Of a stretch of DNA of 16,363 nt, positions 7,326-15,172 are shown piece after piece (the first letter of the stretch is position 1; the number at the start of each line of letters is the position of its first letter). A program made the position numbers and the translations under genes. The notes below the pieces were generated by a model. That model did no database searches, had not been told where the DNA came from, and saw only the letters and a program-made list of their open reading frames with translations. Origin of the DNA: JAABRU01 sp050180235 (GTDB taxonomy: Bacteria > Desulfobacterota > Desulfobacteria > Desulfobacterales > Desulfococcaceae). The stretch covers positions 1-16,363 of the forward strand of contig JBFXEJ010000127.1 in the NCBI GenBank assembly GCA_050180235.1, given 5' to 3'.

Positions 7326-7820
7326 TCACTCCTTTCTGTCTTGTAAGGCAAACCATATGGGAGAAGGCCCCATCTTCCTGATCCTCTCCGTAAACTCTAT
7401 GCAGATTTCCGCCCACCTCGGGCCCATGGCAGCAGACAGATTGTACATTTCAATCCGTTCCGGTGCAATGCCGACTTTGGGGAGCAGGGTTTTCAGATGA
7501 CCGACTCTTTTCTTCGCGTTGAGATTTCCTTCCAGGAAATGGCATTGTCCCTCAAGTCACCCGGCCACAAAAAGGCCGTCCACGCCCCGCTCAAACGCAC
7601 GCAGCGCATAAGCATGATCCAGCTTGCCCGTGCAGGGAATCCGGATAATCTTCACATTCGGCGAATAGGACAGGCGCATCACCCCGGCCAGATCAGCCGC
7701 GGCAAACGCACAGTAATGGCAGGCAAAGGCCAGCACATTGGGCTCCCATCCCGGAGGCGCGTCCCGCGGAGTCTCCACGGGAGGCTTTTCTTCGGCTGCC
7801 GCTTTCGGTTTTCCGCTCAT
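7326..7820 (-). CDS. mvhD: MvhD-type iron-sulfur subunit, read as a selenoprotein (Sec at codon 88)
   Basis: From the ATG at 7820-7818 (ribosome-binding site GGGGAGA) the frame meets an in-frame TGA at 7557-7559 after GVDGLFVAG. It then continues without interruption with family-like sequence (LEGQCHFLEGN, then RVGHLKTLLPKVGI and MYNLSAAMGPRWAEICIEFT) to a TGA at 7326-7328. UGA falls at the conserved cysteine of the MvhD signature 'G[C/U]xxGxCH', and a SECIS-like hairpin follows, so it is read as selenocysteine: 164 residues with U88. Other ligand-type residues are C34, C37, C63 and C93, which hold the [2Fe-2S] cluster in this family. MvhD passes electrons from an electron donor to HdrA. No MvhA/MvhG hydrogenase subunits are nearby, so another donor must dock. 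The first 25 residues are a Pro/Ala-rich extension. A point mutation or sequencing error is the alternative, but frame and hairpin argue against it. Confidence 0.88.
7519..7556 (-). promoter_or_regulatory. SECIS-like hairpin directly after the mvhD UGA codon
   Basis: Just after the UGA, the minus strand reads an outer 5-bp arm TTGAG (7555-7551), a 10-base one-sided bulge, an inner 6-bp stem ATTTCC/GGAAAT (7540-7535 and 7529-7524) with the loop TGGAA, and then CTCAA (7523-7519) closing the outer arm. The apical loop begins 23 bases after the UGA and has G in its second position, within the usual geometry of bacterial SECIS elements. The hairpin lies inside coding sequence, as bacterial SECIS elements do. 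Confidence 0.7.
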
Positions 7821-7838
7821 AATATTTGTTTCTCCCCG

Positions 7839-8020
7839 TTTTCAGTTATCAGTTATCAGAGGTCAGTTGTCAGTTACCAGTTGTGAGTTGTCAGTTGTCA
7901 GTTACCAGTTGTCAGTTGTCAGTTACCAGTTATCAGTTGTCAATTAACACTGATAACTGTTCACTGTTTACTGATAACTGTTCACTGTTTACTGATAACT
8001 GTTCACTGTTTCACTGTTCA
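7839..8020. repeat. Inverted heptad-repeat element filling the hdrA-mvhD spacer
   Basis: On the minus strand the element starts with the hdrA stop codon (TGA of TGAACAG). It continues as about ten units of the form NNNNCAG (TGAACAG, TTATCAG, TAAACAG in rotation), turns over at about 7941-7949, and continues as about fourteen units of the complementary form NNNNCTG (ATAACTG, ACAACTG, GTAACTG). It ends in AAAA just before the mvhD ribosome-binding site. The two arms can pair as a long imperfect hairpin in the mRNA. Similar short heptad arrays are known as dispersed intergenic repeats in other bacteria. It is non-coding: plus-strand frames through it give only low-complexity peptides. Confidence 0.85.
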
Positions 8021-11000
8021 CTGCACAGCCGCATCAATCATGGCAAAGATCTGATCATCCCTGAAACAGTTGACCTGGAATGCCTTGGCCGGGCACACCC
8101 CCGCACAGATCCCGCAGCCCGTGCAAAGAACCTCATTGTGGCTGATCTTTCCGTCCTCCGCAATATAGGGCGAGCCAAAGGGGCAGAGCCGGAAACAGGC
8201 CAGGCAGGACATGCAGATATCCCGGTTGTGCTTGGAGATAACACCCGATGTGCTCAGTCTCTCATGGGACAGAAGCACACCCGCGCGTCCCGCGGCAGCC
8301 AGCGCCTGACTGACGGTTTCATCAAAATTTTTCGGTGCATGGGCCAGACCGGCAAGATAAATGCCCTCACTGGGAAAATCCACAGGCCGGAGTTTCACAT
8401 GGGCCTCCAGAAAATAACCGTCCATATTCCGGGTCAGTTTGTACTGCCGGCTGACTTTCTCCGTGCTCGGATGGGGCCGCAGTCCGGTCGAAAGCACCAC
8501 AAAATCCGGACTCAGCACCACATCCCGGTTCAGCACATAGTCAAAGGTGCGGACTTTGATCAGGTTTCCCATAATCTTCACTTCCGGCTTTTTCTCCACC
8601 TCAAAATGTATAAACACCACCCCCAGCTCCCTGGCCTTCTGGTAATAATCCTCACGCAGACCATAGGTGCGGATGTCCCGGTACAGAATGGTGACATTCG
8701 CTGTCGGGGATTTTTCTTTTATGGCTATGGCATTCTTGATGGCATCCTGACAGCAGATCCGGGAGCAGTAATTGTTGGGTTCCTCCCTGGAACCCACGCA
8801 CTGGATCATCACAAAATGCTTTCCTGCGGGTTTGAGACCTTCGGCAATCTGTTTTTCCAACTGCCGCTGGGTGATGATCCGCTCACTTTCGCCGTATCCG
8901 TATTCATGTGGTTCATATTCCACACCGCCGGTGGCCACCACTATCGCTCCATGCACAAAACTGTCGCCATTGGTCAAAGTGGTCTGAAAACTGCCGATGA
9001 ATCCCCCGGTTTTGTCTACTTCAGCGCCTGTATGCACCGTGATTTTCGGATGGGCCTGCACCTGGGCTGTCTTTTCCTTTACAAATGCCTGCACATCACT
9101 GCCATCCAGCGTGCGGTACACATGGTTTGCCAAACCGCCCAGCCTGTCCTCTTTTTCCACAATATGCACGTCAAATCCCTGATCCGCCAGAGACAGTGCT
9201 GTGGTCATGCCGGCCACACCTCCGCCGATGACCATGGCCGCAGGCGTAACAGGCACGGAAGAAGTCTGCACGGCCTGCAGATACCGGGACTTGGCCACAT
9301 TCATGCGCACAATCTCGGTGGCCTTTTTCGTGGCCGCCTCTTTCTGTCCCATATGGCACCAGGAACACTGCTCCCGGATGTCGGCCAGTTCAAACAGATA
9401 CTTGTTGAGTCCAGCGTCTCTGATGGTTTCCTGAAACAGGGGCGCATGGGTGCGGGGCGTGCACGAGGCCACAATCACCCGGTTGAGATTGTGCTCCTTG
9501 ATGATTTCCTTAATCTTTTCCTGACCGTCCGGCGCACACGCATACATCAGATCCTCGGAATGCACCACATTGGCCTCTTTGCCCATTTCTGCGGCCACAT
9601 GCTTCACATCAACAGTCTGGGAAATATTGATGCCGCAGTGGCAGACAAACACACCGATGCGCGGATCCGCGCCCTCCACATCTGTTTCAGGCGGCAGTTC
9701 CTTTACCGTGATTTCAGTTCCCCTGGCTTCTCCGAGCAGAGCCATACTCCGGCCTGCGACAGCGCTGCCCTGGGCCACAGTTTCCGGAATATCCTTGGGC
9801 CCCTGGAAGGTTCCGGTCACATACACACCCGGACGCGTGGTTTCCACAGGTGTAAAAACAGTGGTTTTGGCAAAACGGTGCTGATTGGGTTCAATGCCAA
9901 AAGTTTTGGCCACTTCCAGAGCATCCTCATGGGGCTGGAAACCTATGGACAGCACCACCATGTCAAAGGTTTCATTTGTCAGGGACCCGTCCGGCTGTGC
10001 ATAGCGCAGAATCAGGTTGCCCGTGCCCGGTTCCTCCCGCACATCCGAGATCATGGTCCGGCGGTAGATGACACCGTACTGATTTTTGGCCCGATCCACG
10101 TATTTGTCAAAATCCTTGCCAAAAGCCCGCATTTCCATATAAAAAATCGTGGGCTGCACATTGCTGTCATGCTCTTTGGCTATCACGGCCTGCTTGGTTG
10201 CATACATGCAGCACACAGATGAGCACCAGGGATTGGCGTTGCGTTTGTCTCTGGAACCCACACACTGAATCCAGGCCACCTTTTTGGGATGCCGCTCATC
10301 CGAGGGCCGTTTGACTTCCCCCATAAAGGGGCCGGACGCGGAAAGAATGCGCTCAAACTGCAGGGATGTCACCACATTGGGCCAGCGCCCGAATCCCAGT
10401 TCCCCCCGGATTTTGGGATTGTAGCGATCCAGACCGGGACTCAGAATAATGGCCCCCACATTCAGATCATATTCCTTTTCCTTATCCTCAAAATTGATGG
10501 CATGCGTGGGGCAGAACTTCTCGCAGGCCCGGCACTTGCCCTTGGTCAGATAAATGCAGTTGTCTTTGTCAATAACCCGCGTCAAAGGCACGGCCTGGGG
10601 CAGTATTGTGTAAATGGCCTTGCGCTTGCTCAGCCCCTGCTCAAACTCACTCACCACCAGTCTGGGGCATTTCTTTTCGCACGCACCGCAGCCTGTGCAC
10701 AGATCCGGATTGACAAAGCGCGGCTGCTCCCGCACTTTTACCGTAAAATTACCGGGCTCCCCGTCCACCCCCACAACATCCGCGAGAGTGTGAATAATGA
10801 TATTGGGATGGCGCCCCACTTCCACCATCTTGGGCGAAATCATGCACATGGAGCAGTCACCTGTGGGAAAGGTCTTGTCCAGCATGGCCATGGTTCCGCC
10901 AATGGAAGACTGGCGCTGGATCATATGGACTTTGAACCCGCTGTCCGCCAGATCAAGGGCAGCCTGCATTCCGCCGATGCCGCCGCCCGCGATCAGAACA

Positions 11001-11029
11001 GATCCGCGTTTGATCTTATTTTTGCTCAT
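8018..11029 (-). CDS. hdrA: HdrA-like FAD/iron-sulfur subunit, double-length (two HdrA flavin modules)
   Basis: This 1003-residue protein has two flavin modules. The first (1-430) has the nucleotide-binding G15-G-G-I-G-G20, TFPTGDCSMC (C59, C62), a ferredoxin motif C111/C114/C117/C121, and C158/C166/C169/C173. The linker (455-585) has FVCHCG (C463, C465), C498, C523 and CSWC (C555, C558). The second module (590-925) has VIGGGVAGM (600-608) and CVGSREEPNNYCSRICC. The C-terminus adds two [4Fe-4S] motifs: C939/C942/C945/C949-P and C969/C972/C975/C979-P. HdrA carries the bifurcating FAD. Archaeal forms have about 650 residues, so this is a fused or duplicated version, as seen in some bacteria and in HdrA2-type proteins. 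The start overlaps the hdrB end by 14 bp. The stop codon coincides with the edge of the heptad repeat. Confidence 0.96.
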   Translation of the reverse strand: MSKNKIKRGSVLIAGGGIGGMQAALDLADSGFKVHMIQRQSSIGGTMAMLDKTFPTGDCSMCMISPKMVEVGRHPNIIIHTLADVVGVDGEPGNFTVKVREQPRFVNPDLCTGCGACEKKCPRLVVSEFEQGLSKRKAIYTILPQAVPLTRVIDKDNCIYLTKGKCRACEKFCPTHAINFEDKEKEYDLNVGAIILSPGLDRYNPKIRGELGFGRWPNVVTSLQFERILSASGPFMGEVKRPSDERHPKKVAWIQCVGSRDKRNANPWCSSVCCMYATKQAVIAKEHDSNVQPTIFYMEMRAFGKDFDKYVDRAKNQYGVIYRRTMISDVREEPGTGNLILRYAQPDGSLTNETFDMVVLSIGFQPHEDALEVAKTFGIEPNQHRFAKTTVFTPVETTRPGVYVTGTFQGPKDIPETVAQGSAVAGRSMALLGEARGTEITVKELPPETDVEGADPRIGVFVCHCGINISQTVDVKHVAAEMGKEANVVHSEDLMYACAPDGQEKIKEIIKEHNLNRVIVASCTPRTHAPLFQETIRDAGLNKYLFELADIREQCSWCHMGQKEAATKKATEIVRMNVAKSRYLQAVQTSSVPVTPAAMVIGGGVAGMTTALSLADQGFDVHIVEKEDRLGGLANHVYRTLDGSDVQAFVKEKTAQVQAHPKITVHTGAEVDKTGGFIGSFQTTLTNGDSFVHGAIVVATGGVEYEPHEYGYGESERIITQRQLEKQIAEGLKPAGKHFVMIQCVGSREEPNNYCSRICCQDAIKNAIAIKEKSPTANVTILYRDIRTYGLREDYYQKARELGVVFIHFEVEKKPEVKIMGNLIKVRTFDYVLNRDVVLSPDFVVLSTGLRPHPSTEKVSRQYKLTRNMDGYFLEAHVKLRPVDFPSEGIYLAGLAHAPKNFDETVSQALAAAGRAGVLLSHERLSTSGVISKHNRDICMSCLACFRLCPFGSPYIAEDGKISHNEVLCTGCGICAGVCPAKAFQVNCFRDDQIFAMIDAAVQ

Positions 11030-11900
11030 CCTGTTCCAGCTCCTTCAAAAGTTTCATGCCGTCTGTGAAATGCCGATCCGCCTGCAGTTCCTCAGGACTG
11101 ATCCCCATGGCCGTTCCCAGCACCTCCGTGATGAAATACACCGGCAGCCGCTCTGCTATCCCATGCTTTTTGCAGAACGCATCCTGCTGCGCATCCAGAT
11201 TCAACTGGCACATGGGGCATGTCACCACAAAGCAGTTGGCACCCCGGGCCAGGGCCTCTTTCATAATCTTTGCCATGAGACTGTGCGCGGTTTCCGCATC
11301 ATTGACCGCGGCTGACGCGCCGCAGCACCAGGTCTTGCAGTTCCAGTCAATGGCCCGCACACCGACCGAGGCCAGCACCGTCTCCATGCCCTGGGGGTTC
11401 TCCACATTGTCCGGAACCGGCACTGTGTAGGGAAAACGGGTCTGCATGCATCCGTAGTAGCATACCGGATGCAGTCCCCTGAACTTTTTCAGGGTTTTGC
11501 TTTTCATAGCACCCGCGTCAATCCGGGAGATGAGAACCTCCAGAATCGAGGACACCCTGATCCGGCCCCTGACTTTTTGGGACAGGCCCAGGTTGATCTC
11601 ATCCCGCAGTCCCGGATTGTCCTCCAGACGCTTCTGGGCCACCAGAGTCCGGGAATAACAGGCCGAACACGGGATGACAAGTTCCTCAAAACCCGCGGCC
11701 TCGGCAATGCCGATGTTGCGGGCAGGCATGGCCACAGCCAGAAAATCATTCACCTTGCCCGCAGATGTGGCCCCGCAGCAGTTCCAGTCCTCAAGTTCTC
11801 TCAGTTCCACCCCCAGCTCGGAAAATATCCGGCGGCTTTGCAGATCATACAGAGCGGAAGACTGCTTCAGGGAACATCCGGGGTAATAGCCTATTTCCAT
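11016..11900 (-). CDS. hdrB: HdrB-like subunit with two CCG domains
   Basis: This 294-residue protein carries two cysteine-rich CCG motifs. The first is C9, C41-C42, C78 and C81 (IPCSAC). The second is C147/C151, C188, C192-C193 (WCCGAS), C228 and C231 (TCPMC). In methanogen HdrB these bind two non-cubane [4Fe-4S] clusters that reduce heterodisulfide. All key cysteines are kept here, although these bacteria lack CoM-S-S-CoB, so the physiological substrate or partner is different or unknown. The ribosome-binding site is GAGGTG, just past the second heptad-repeat element. It is translationally coupled to hdrA by a 14-bp overlap. No membrane segment is visible. The size matches the family. Confidence 0.95.
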   Translation of the reverse strand: MEIGYYPGCSLKQSSALYDLQSRRIFSELGVELRELEDWNCCGATSAGKVNDFLAVAMPARNIGIAEAAGFEELVIPCSACYSRTLVAQKRLEDNPGLRDEINLGLSQKVRGRIRVSSILEVLISRIDAGAMKSKTLKKFRGLHPVCYYGCMQTRFPYTVPVPDNVENPQGMETVLASVGVRAIDWNCKTWCCGASAAVNDAETAHSLMAKIMKEALARGANCFVVTCPMCQLNLDAQQDAFCKKHGIAERLPVYFITEVLGTAMGISPEELQADRHFTDGMKLLKELEQDEQK

Positions 11901-11910
11901 GATTCACCTC

Positions 11911-11997
11911 TTTTCAGATGTCAGTTATCGGTTATCACCCGGAACCTCTTGAACACTGTTCACTGACAACTGTTCACTGTTTACTGATAACTGTTCA
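11911..11997. repeat. Second inverted heptad-repeat element, in the hdrC-hdrB spacer
   Basis: On the minus strand the hdrC stop codon is the first TGA of TGAACAG. Five more NNNNCAG heptads follow (TTATCAG, TAAACAG, TGAACAG, TTGTCAG, TGAACAG), then a 20-base turn, then ATAACCG, ATAACTG and ACATCTG, ending in AAAA before the GAGGTG ribosome-binding site of hdrB. Units, orientation and both borders match the element at 7839-8020, so it is a shorter copy of the same element. Confidence 0.8.
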
Positions 11998-12615
11998 CAG
12001 ATCAATCGTTTTCATCTGTTTTGCTTTTCTGTACAGGGCTTTTATTTCCCCCCGGCCTTTTGCCATCAGGAAACCCGCGTGCATCCGTTTCCTTTTGAAC
12101 ATGGCCAGTCCCAGTTTGGCCTGTTCCCTGATCTCTTCCACAATGGCATTGTAATTTTTCACCCTGGCTTCCCGCAGCGCAGCTTTGGTCTCATACACAC
12201 CCATAAACTCCACTTCATTGACCCGGCCCCAGCGCACACCGGATTCCACAAACGCGTCATGGAACTCTTTCACCTTTGGCAGCAGAGGTTCCACATGGGC
12301 CTCCTTTGCCATTTTTTTCAGGGTTTCGGTAATACGTGCGGTCTGGATGTCATTGGGGCAGCGGGTTCCGCAGGTGTAGCAGGAAACGCATTTCCAGATC
12401 AGTTGGTTGTTCAGGGCTGTTTCCCTGTCGCCCAGCACGACTGTACGGATCAGCAGGTTTGGGGTAAAATATCCGGTTTCATCCCCAACCGTACAGCCGG
12501 CAGCGCACCGCCTGCACTGGTAGCAGGCCGTCAGCATCTGTCCCGAACGCTCCATCACCTCCTGTAAAAAGGGGTTGGTACGTTCGGGACTGAATTCGAT
12601 AGCAGTCGCCGTCAT
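11995..12615 (-). CDS. hdrC: HdrC-like iron-sulfur subunit
   Basis: This 206-residue protein has two [4Fe-4S] ferredoxin motifs: C31-x2-C34-x2-C37-x3-C41 and C76-x2-C79-x2-C82-x3-C86-P. They relay electrons between HdrA and HdrB. The start chosen is the ATG at 12615-12613, preceded by AAAGGAGAAAAC. A longer frame reaching 12705 adds 30 residues without family similarity and without a ribosome-binding site, so it is rejected. The C-terminal part (about 100-206) is helical and highly charged with basic runs (KRKRMH). It is longer than the tail of many HdrC proteins and may be a docking segment. As first gene of the operon it lies next to the 1-kb upstream region, where the operon promoter is expected. 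Confidence 0.93.
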   Translation of the reverse strand: MTATAIEFSPERTNPFLQEVMERSGQMLTACYQCRRCAAGCTVGDETGYFTPNLLIRTVVLGDRETALNNQLIWKCVSCYTCGTRCPNDIQTARITETLKKMAKEAHVEPLLPKVKEFHDAFVESGVRWGRVNEVEFMGVYETKAALREARVKNYNAIVEEIREQAKLGLAMFKRKRMHAGFLMAKGRGEIKALYRKAKQMKTIDL

Positions 12616-12676
12616 GTTTTCTCCTTTTTCGTGAAGCCCGCGTGTTTTCCTCAGGCCCCACATGGTTGAAGTTACA

Positions 12677-12705
12677 GTGACCTTGTATCCGCTTATCCCG
12701 GTCAC
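12677..12705. promoter_or_regulatory. Inverted repeat upstream of hdrC, possible operator
   Basis: GTGACC (12677-12682) and GGTCAC (12700-12705) are perfect inverted copies separated by 17 bases, 62 bp before the hdrC start. The location suits a regulator-binding site or a 5'-UTR hairpin of the hdr-met operon. I could not pair it with a convincing -35/-10, and the site is only six bases per arm, so chance is possible. Confidence 0.3.
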
Positions 12706-13651
12706 GCGTATATCTTTTGGGAAAAAGTGTGCGGTATTCGGTTTATCTGTCAGGAATCACAGTTTTTTTATGCTTTGCCGTTTTTGGCTCCATTCTGTAT
12801 GAAAAATGAATCGGGTTCTGCTTCCCCCCGTATGGGGCAGGGACGGGATCCATGAAAATAACTTTTCTGATTTACAGCATAAAATAACAGAAGGCACAGC
12901 AACTGCCATGTCGCGGTACCCGGAACAATAAATTTGTCTGACTGAAAAATAGCAAAACAAATCATACGGATATGACAGCATATGGCATTGATAATTTAAT
13001 GAATTTGATTTATTATGTATTTATCCGTATAATTGATATTCTCTGTTTGGTCAAGTACAAAATATATTTATTTACAAAAATTGCCGGACTGTCAAATAAA
13101 TTCTTTCAGGCCCCCTTTTTCCGGCAGAGTGAACTGCCGGTCAGGGAGTCTGATCCTTTTTCTGCTTTGGCAGAAATTATGGGAAAATATATGAAAACCT
13201 GAAGTATGCGGCACAGCATACAGAAAAGGGGCAGTTTTCTGAGGTAACAGGCCAAATCTGCTGAACCGGTCTGGCACCGGGGCGGAAAATAAATCTGATA
13301 AATTGATATTATTACAGAAAACAACGGTTATCAGCATTACGGAATTCCAAAGGCATGACATCATCAGCCGGTTTGACCCGCTATCTTTTTTGACTCATTG
13401 GGGTGACGTAACGCATTTTTTTAATATCCGGGGACATGAAAATATTTTTTACGCTGTATGAAGAAATAAAATTGAGTTTTTCCATTGTCTTGCTATTATA
13501 AAGAATGCAGGGGGGAAAGAGGAAAAGGGATTTGGGTATGAAATAACCGTTGACCATTTCATGTATTTTTTGCAAAATCATTTTTTGTTTACCATAATTG
13601 CCGGATACCGCATAACTGAAATACACTGCTTCGGTTATGTAAGGAGGAAAA
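12706..13651. other. Long intergenic region between the hdr operon and the PATAN regulator
   Basis: I see no supported gene here. Short frames on both strands lack ribosome-binding sites, have no family-like sequence, or overlap the following gene. The section at about 12985-13090 is strongly AT-rich. It must contain the promoter of the minus-strand hdr operon and that of the plus-strand regulator. For the latter, TTGCCG and TACACT spaced by 18 bases (about 13600-13630) is a weak candidate. An inverted pair CATAAC (13611-13616)/GTTATG (13634-13639) lies just before the regulator's ribosome-binding site. Confidence 0.5.
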
Positions 13652-15169
13652 ATGAAAGGCAAGGTTCTCATCGTTGATGATGATCCCAAAATCGGAAGGC
13701 TGCTGAAATTCAAACTGTCCAAGGCTGATTATGAAGCCGAATACTTCAGCAGCGGCCAGGAGGCTCTGAACAGCATTCCCCGGATCAAACCGCATCTCAT
13801 TGTGTCGGACATAGAAATGCCGCAGATGACCGGTTATGAATTCTGTGAAAGGGTGCGTCAGGATTCCAGAACAGCCAATATCCCCTTTATCTTTCTGTCC
13901 GGAAAAACCGAAGCCTCGGATCAGTTGGAGGGATTCCGTCTGGGTGCGGATGATTATGTGTGCAAACCTGTAAAAACCGATTTTCTTCTGGAACGCATGG
14001 AAAAGGTGCTGGATCGTGCGGCAAAAGCGAAATCATTCCAGTCCAAGGCCGATTTCAGCGGAAATCTTTCCCAGATGAATCTCAATGATGTCATCCAGAT
14101 TGTGGAGGCCAACCAGAAAAGCGGGGAACTGGAGTTTGCAAACGGTGAAGGCAAGTCACTGGGCAGAATTCTGTTCAAAAAAGGCAATCTGGTGAAAGCC
14201 CAGTTCGGGACTCTGGAGGGAACTGAGGCGTTTTACAGCCTGATGGATGAGGAAGAGGGATATTTCGAATTTTACGGAAGAACCGTTGACGAACCCGAAC
14301 AGATCAAAATGACCAATATGGCTGCCCTCCTGCAGGGAAGCCGGCTGATTGACGAGGCAAAGGGTCTGTACACCCGGCTCCCGGATCTGGATGTCCGGCT
14401 CCGGATACTTTCCGCTGATTCCCTGCCGGAGGTGGAGGACCGTTTCGGAAAAGAGCGGGTTCAGAATATCATGAGGATGATAGACAAGCGTTCCAGCGTA
14501 AGTGATATTCTCAACAATGGCAAAATGAGCCGTCCCAGGGCAGCGGCAATTGTAAATGAAATGCTCAATACAAAAGTTGCGGGTCTTATGGACGAAAAAA
14601 CAGACTCAGAAAAAAAAGTCAGAAAGGCCGGGCCGGAACTGATGATAGAAGAATGGTTGTTAAAAGTGCTGAGGAATGTGGAAAGCAGACAACTGACCGG
14701 AACACTGGAAATCGGCAAGCGTCAGGAAAAACAGATGATTTTTTTCCAGGAAGGACGGGTGGTTCATGCCTTTCACGGGAAGGTGACAGGCAAAAAAGCC
14801 CTGTACCGGATATTTTCCGACAGGGGGGGCGCTCCCAAGTTCGAGCCCCAGCAGATTGTTGTGGTCCATACCATACAGGAGGATATGAACGAACTGATCG
14901 AGGACGGAAACCACGAGGTTTTTACTCTCAAAGATTTGCGCAGGGCCTCTTTCAACAACAGGATTACGATTAACCATGAGAATCTTGAAAAAATTTCGCG
15001 GATCAAATCCCGTCCCGGACTCCGGGATGTGCTGACGCTCGTGCTGCAGCATGCGGGGGTCAGGGATGTGATTGACGCCAGCATCCTTACCGATCTGCGT
15101 ACCTACAACCATCTGCTGACCATGGTGAAACTGGGCGTAATCTCCATTGAAAAGACAGGTCAGGAATAA
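13652..15169 (+). CDS. Response regulator with two DUF4388 (PATAN) domains
   Basis: This 505-residue protein starts with a receiver domain (1-122): D10-D11, phospho-acceptor D53 in LIVSDIEMPQMTGYEF, S83 and K105 (CKPV). A DUF4388/PATAN domain follows (about 134-232: FSGNLSQMNLNDVIQIVE, then GRILFKKGNLVKAQFG and EAFYSLM). Next comes a helical stretch, then a second DUF4388 copy (about 347-400: LTGTLEIG, then IFFQEGRVVHAFHG and KKALYRIF). The C-terminal about 80 residues are unassigned. PATAN domains are protein-interaction modules of signalling proteins, so the output is likely protein-protein rather than DNA binding. An ideal ribosome-binding site (AAGGAGGAAAA) fixes the start. The gene converges on the Hpt-like gene with 3 bp between stop codons, and a phosphorelay between the two is plausible. 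Confidence 0.93.
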   Translation: MKGKVLIVDDDPKIGRLLKFKLSKADYEAEYFSSGQEALNSIPRIKPHLIVSDIEMPQMTGYEFCERVRQDSRTANIPFIFLSGKTEASDQLEGFRLGADDYVCKPVKTDFLLERMEKVLDRAAKAKSFQSKADFSGNLSQMNLNDVIQIVEANQKSGELEFANGEGKSLGRILFKKGNLVKAQFGTLEGTEAFYSLMDEEEGYFEFYGRTVDEPEQIKMTNMAALLQGSRLIDEAKGLYTRLPDLDVRLRILSADSLPEVEDRFGKERVQNIMRMIDKRSSVSDILNNGKMSRPRAAAIVNEMLNTKVAGLMDEKTDSEKKVRKAGPELMIEEWLLKVLRNVESRQLTGTLEIGKRQEKQMIFFQEGRVVHAFHGKVTGKKALYRIFSDRGGAPKFEPQQIVVVHTIQEDMNELIEDGNHEVFTLKDLRRASFNNRITINHENLEKISRIKSRPGLRDVLTLVLQHAGVRDVIDASILTDLRTYNHLLTMVKLGVISIEKTGQE

Positions 15170-15172
15170 GCA

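Noticed and set aside
7557..7820. mvhD as a complete 87-residue protein or a pseudogene
   Set aside because: The frame continues past the UGA with conserved MvhD sequence, the next stop abuts metV, and a SECIS-like hairpin is present. A selenoprotein explains all of this.
7843..7947. CRISPR array
   Set aside because: The units are 7-bp degenerate repeats without spacers, so this is a short tandem repeat and not a CRISPR.
7826..10222. A 798-codon open frame on the plus strand, opposite hdrA
   Set aside because: It is antisense to a clear HdrA gene, begins inside the heptad repeat, and its peptide has no family-like pattern. It is a by-product of the codon use of the opposite strand.
12616..12705. 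Thirty-residue N-terminal extension of HdrC (start at 12705)
   Set aside because: There is no ribosome-binding site at the upstream ATG and no family similarity in the extension, while AAAGGAGAAAAC precedes the ATG at 12615.
12972..13202. 76-codon plus-strand frame in the long intergenic region
   Set aside because: It has no ribosome-binding site and its composition follows the local AT-rich sequence; nothing recognisable.
13092..13364. 90-codon minus-strand frame in the long intergenic region
   Set aside because: It has no ribosome-binding site, overlaps another weak frame, and has no domain-like pattern.
13381..13722. 113-codon minus-strand frame
   Set aside because: It overlaps the start of the well-supported PATAN response regulator on the other strand and covers its promoter region.
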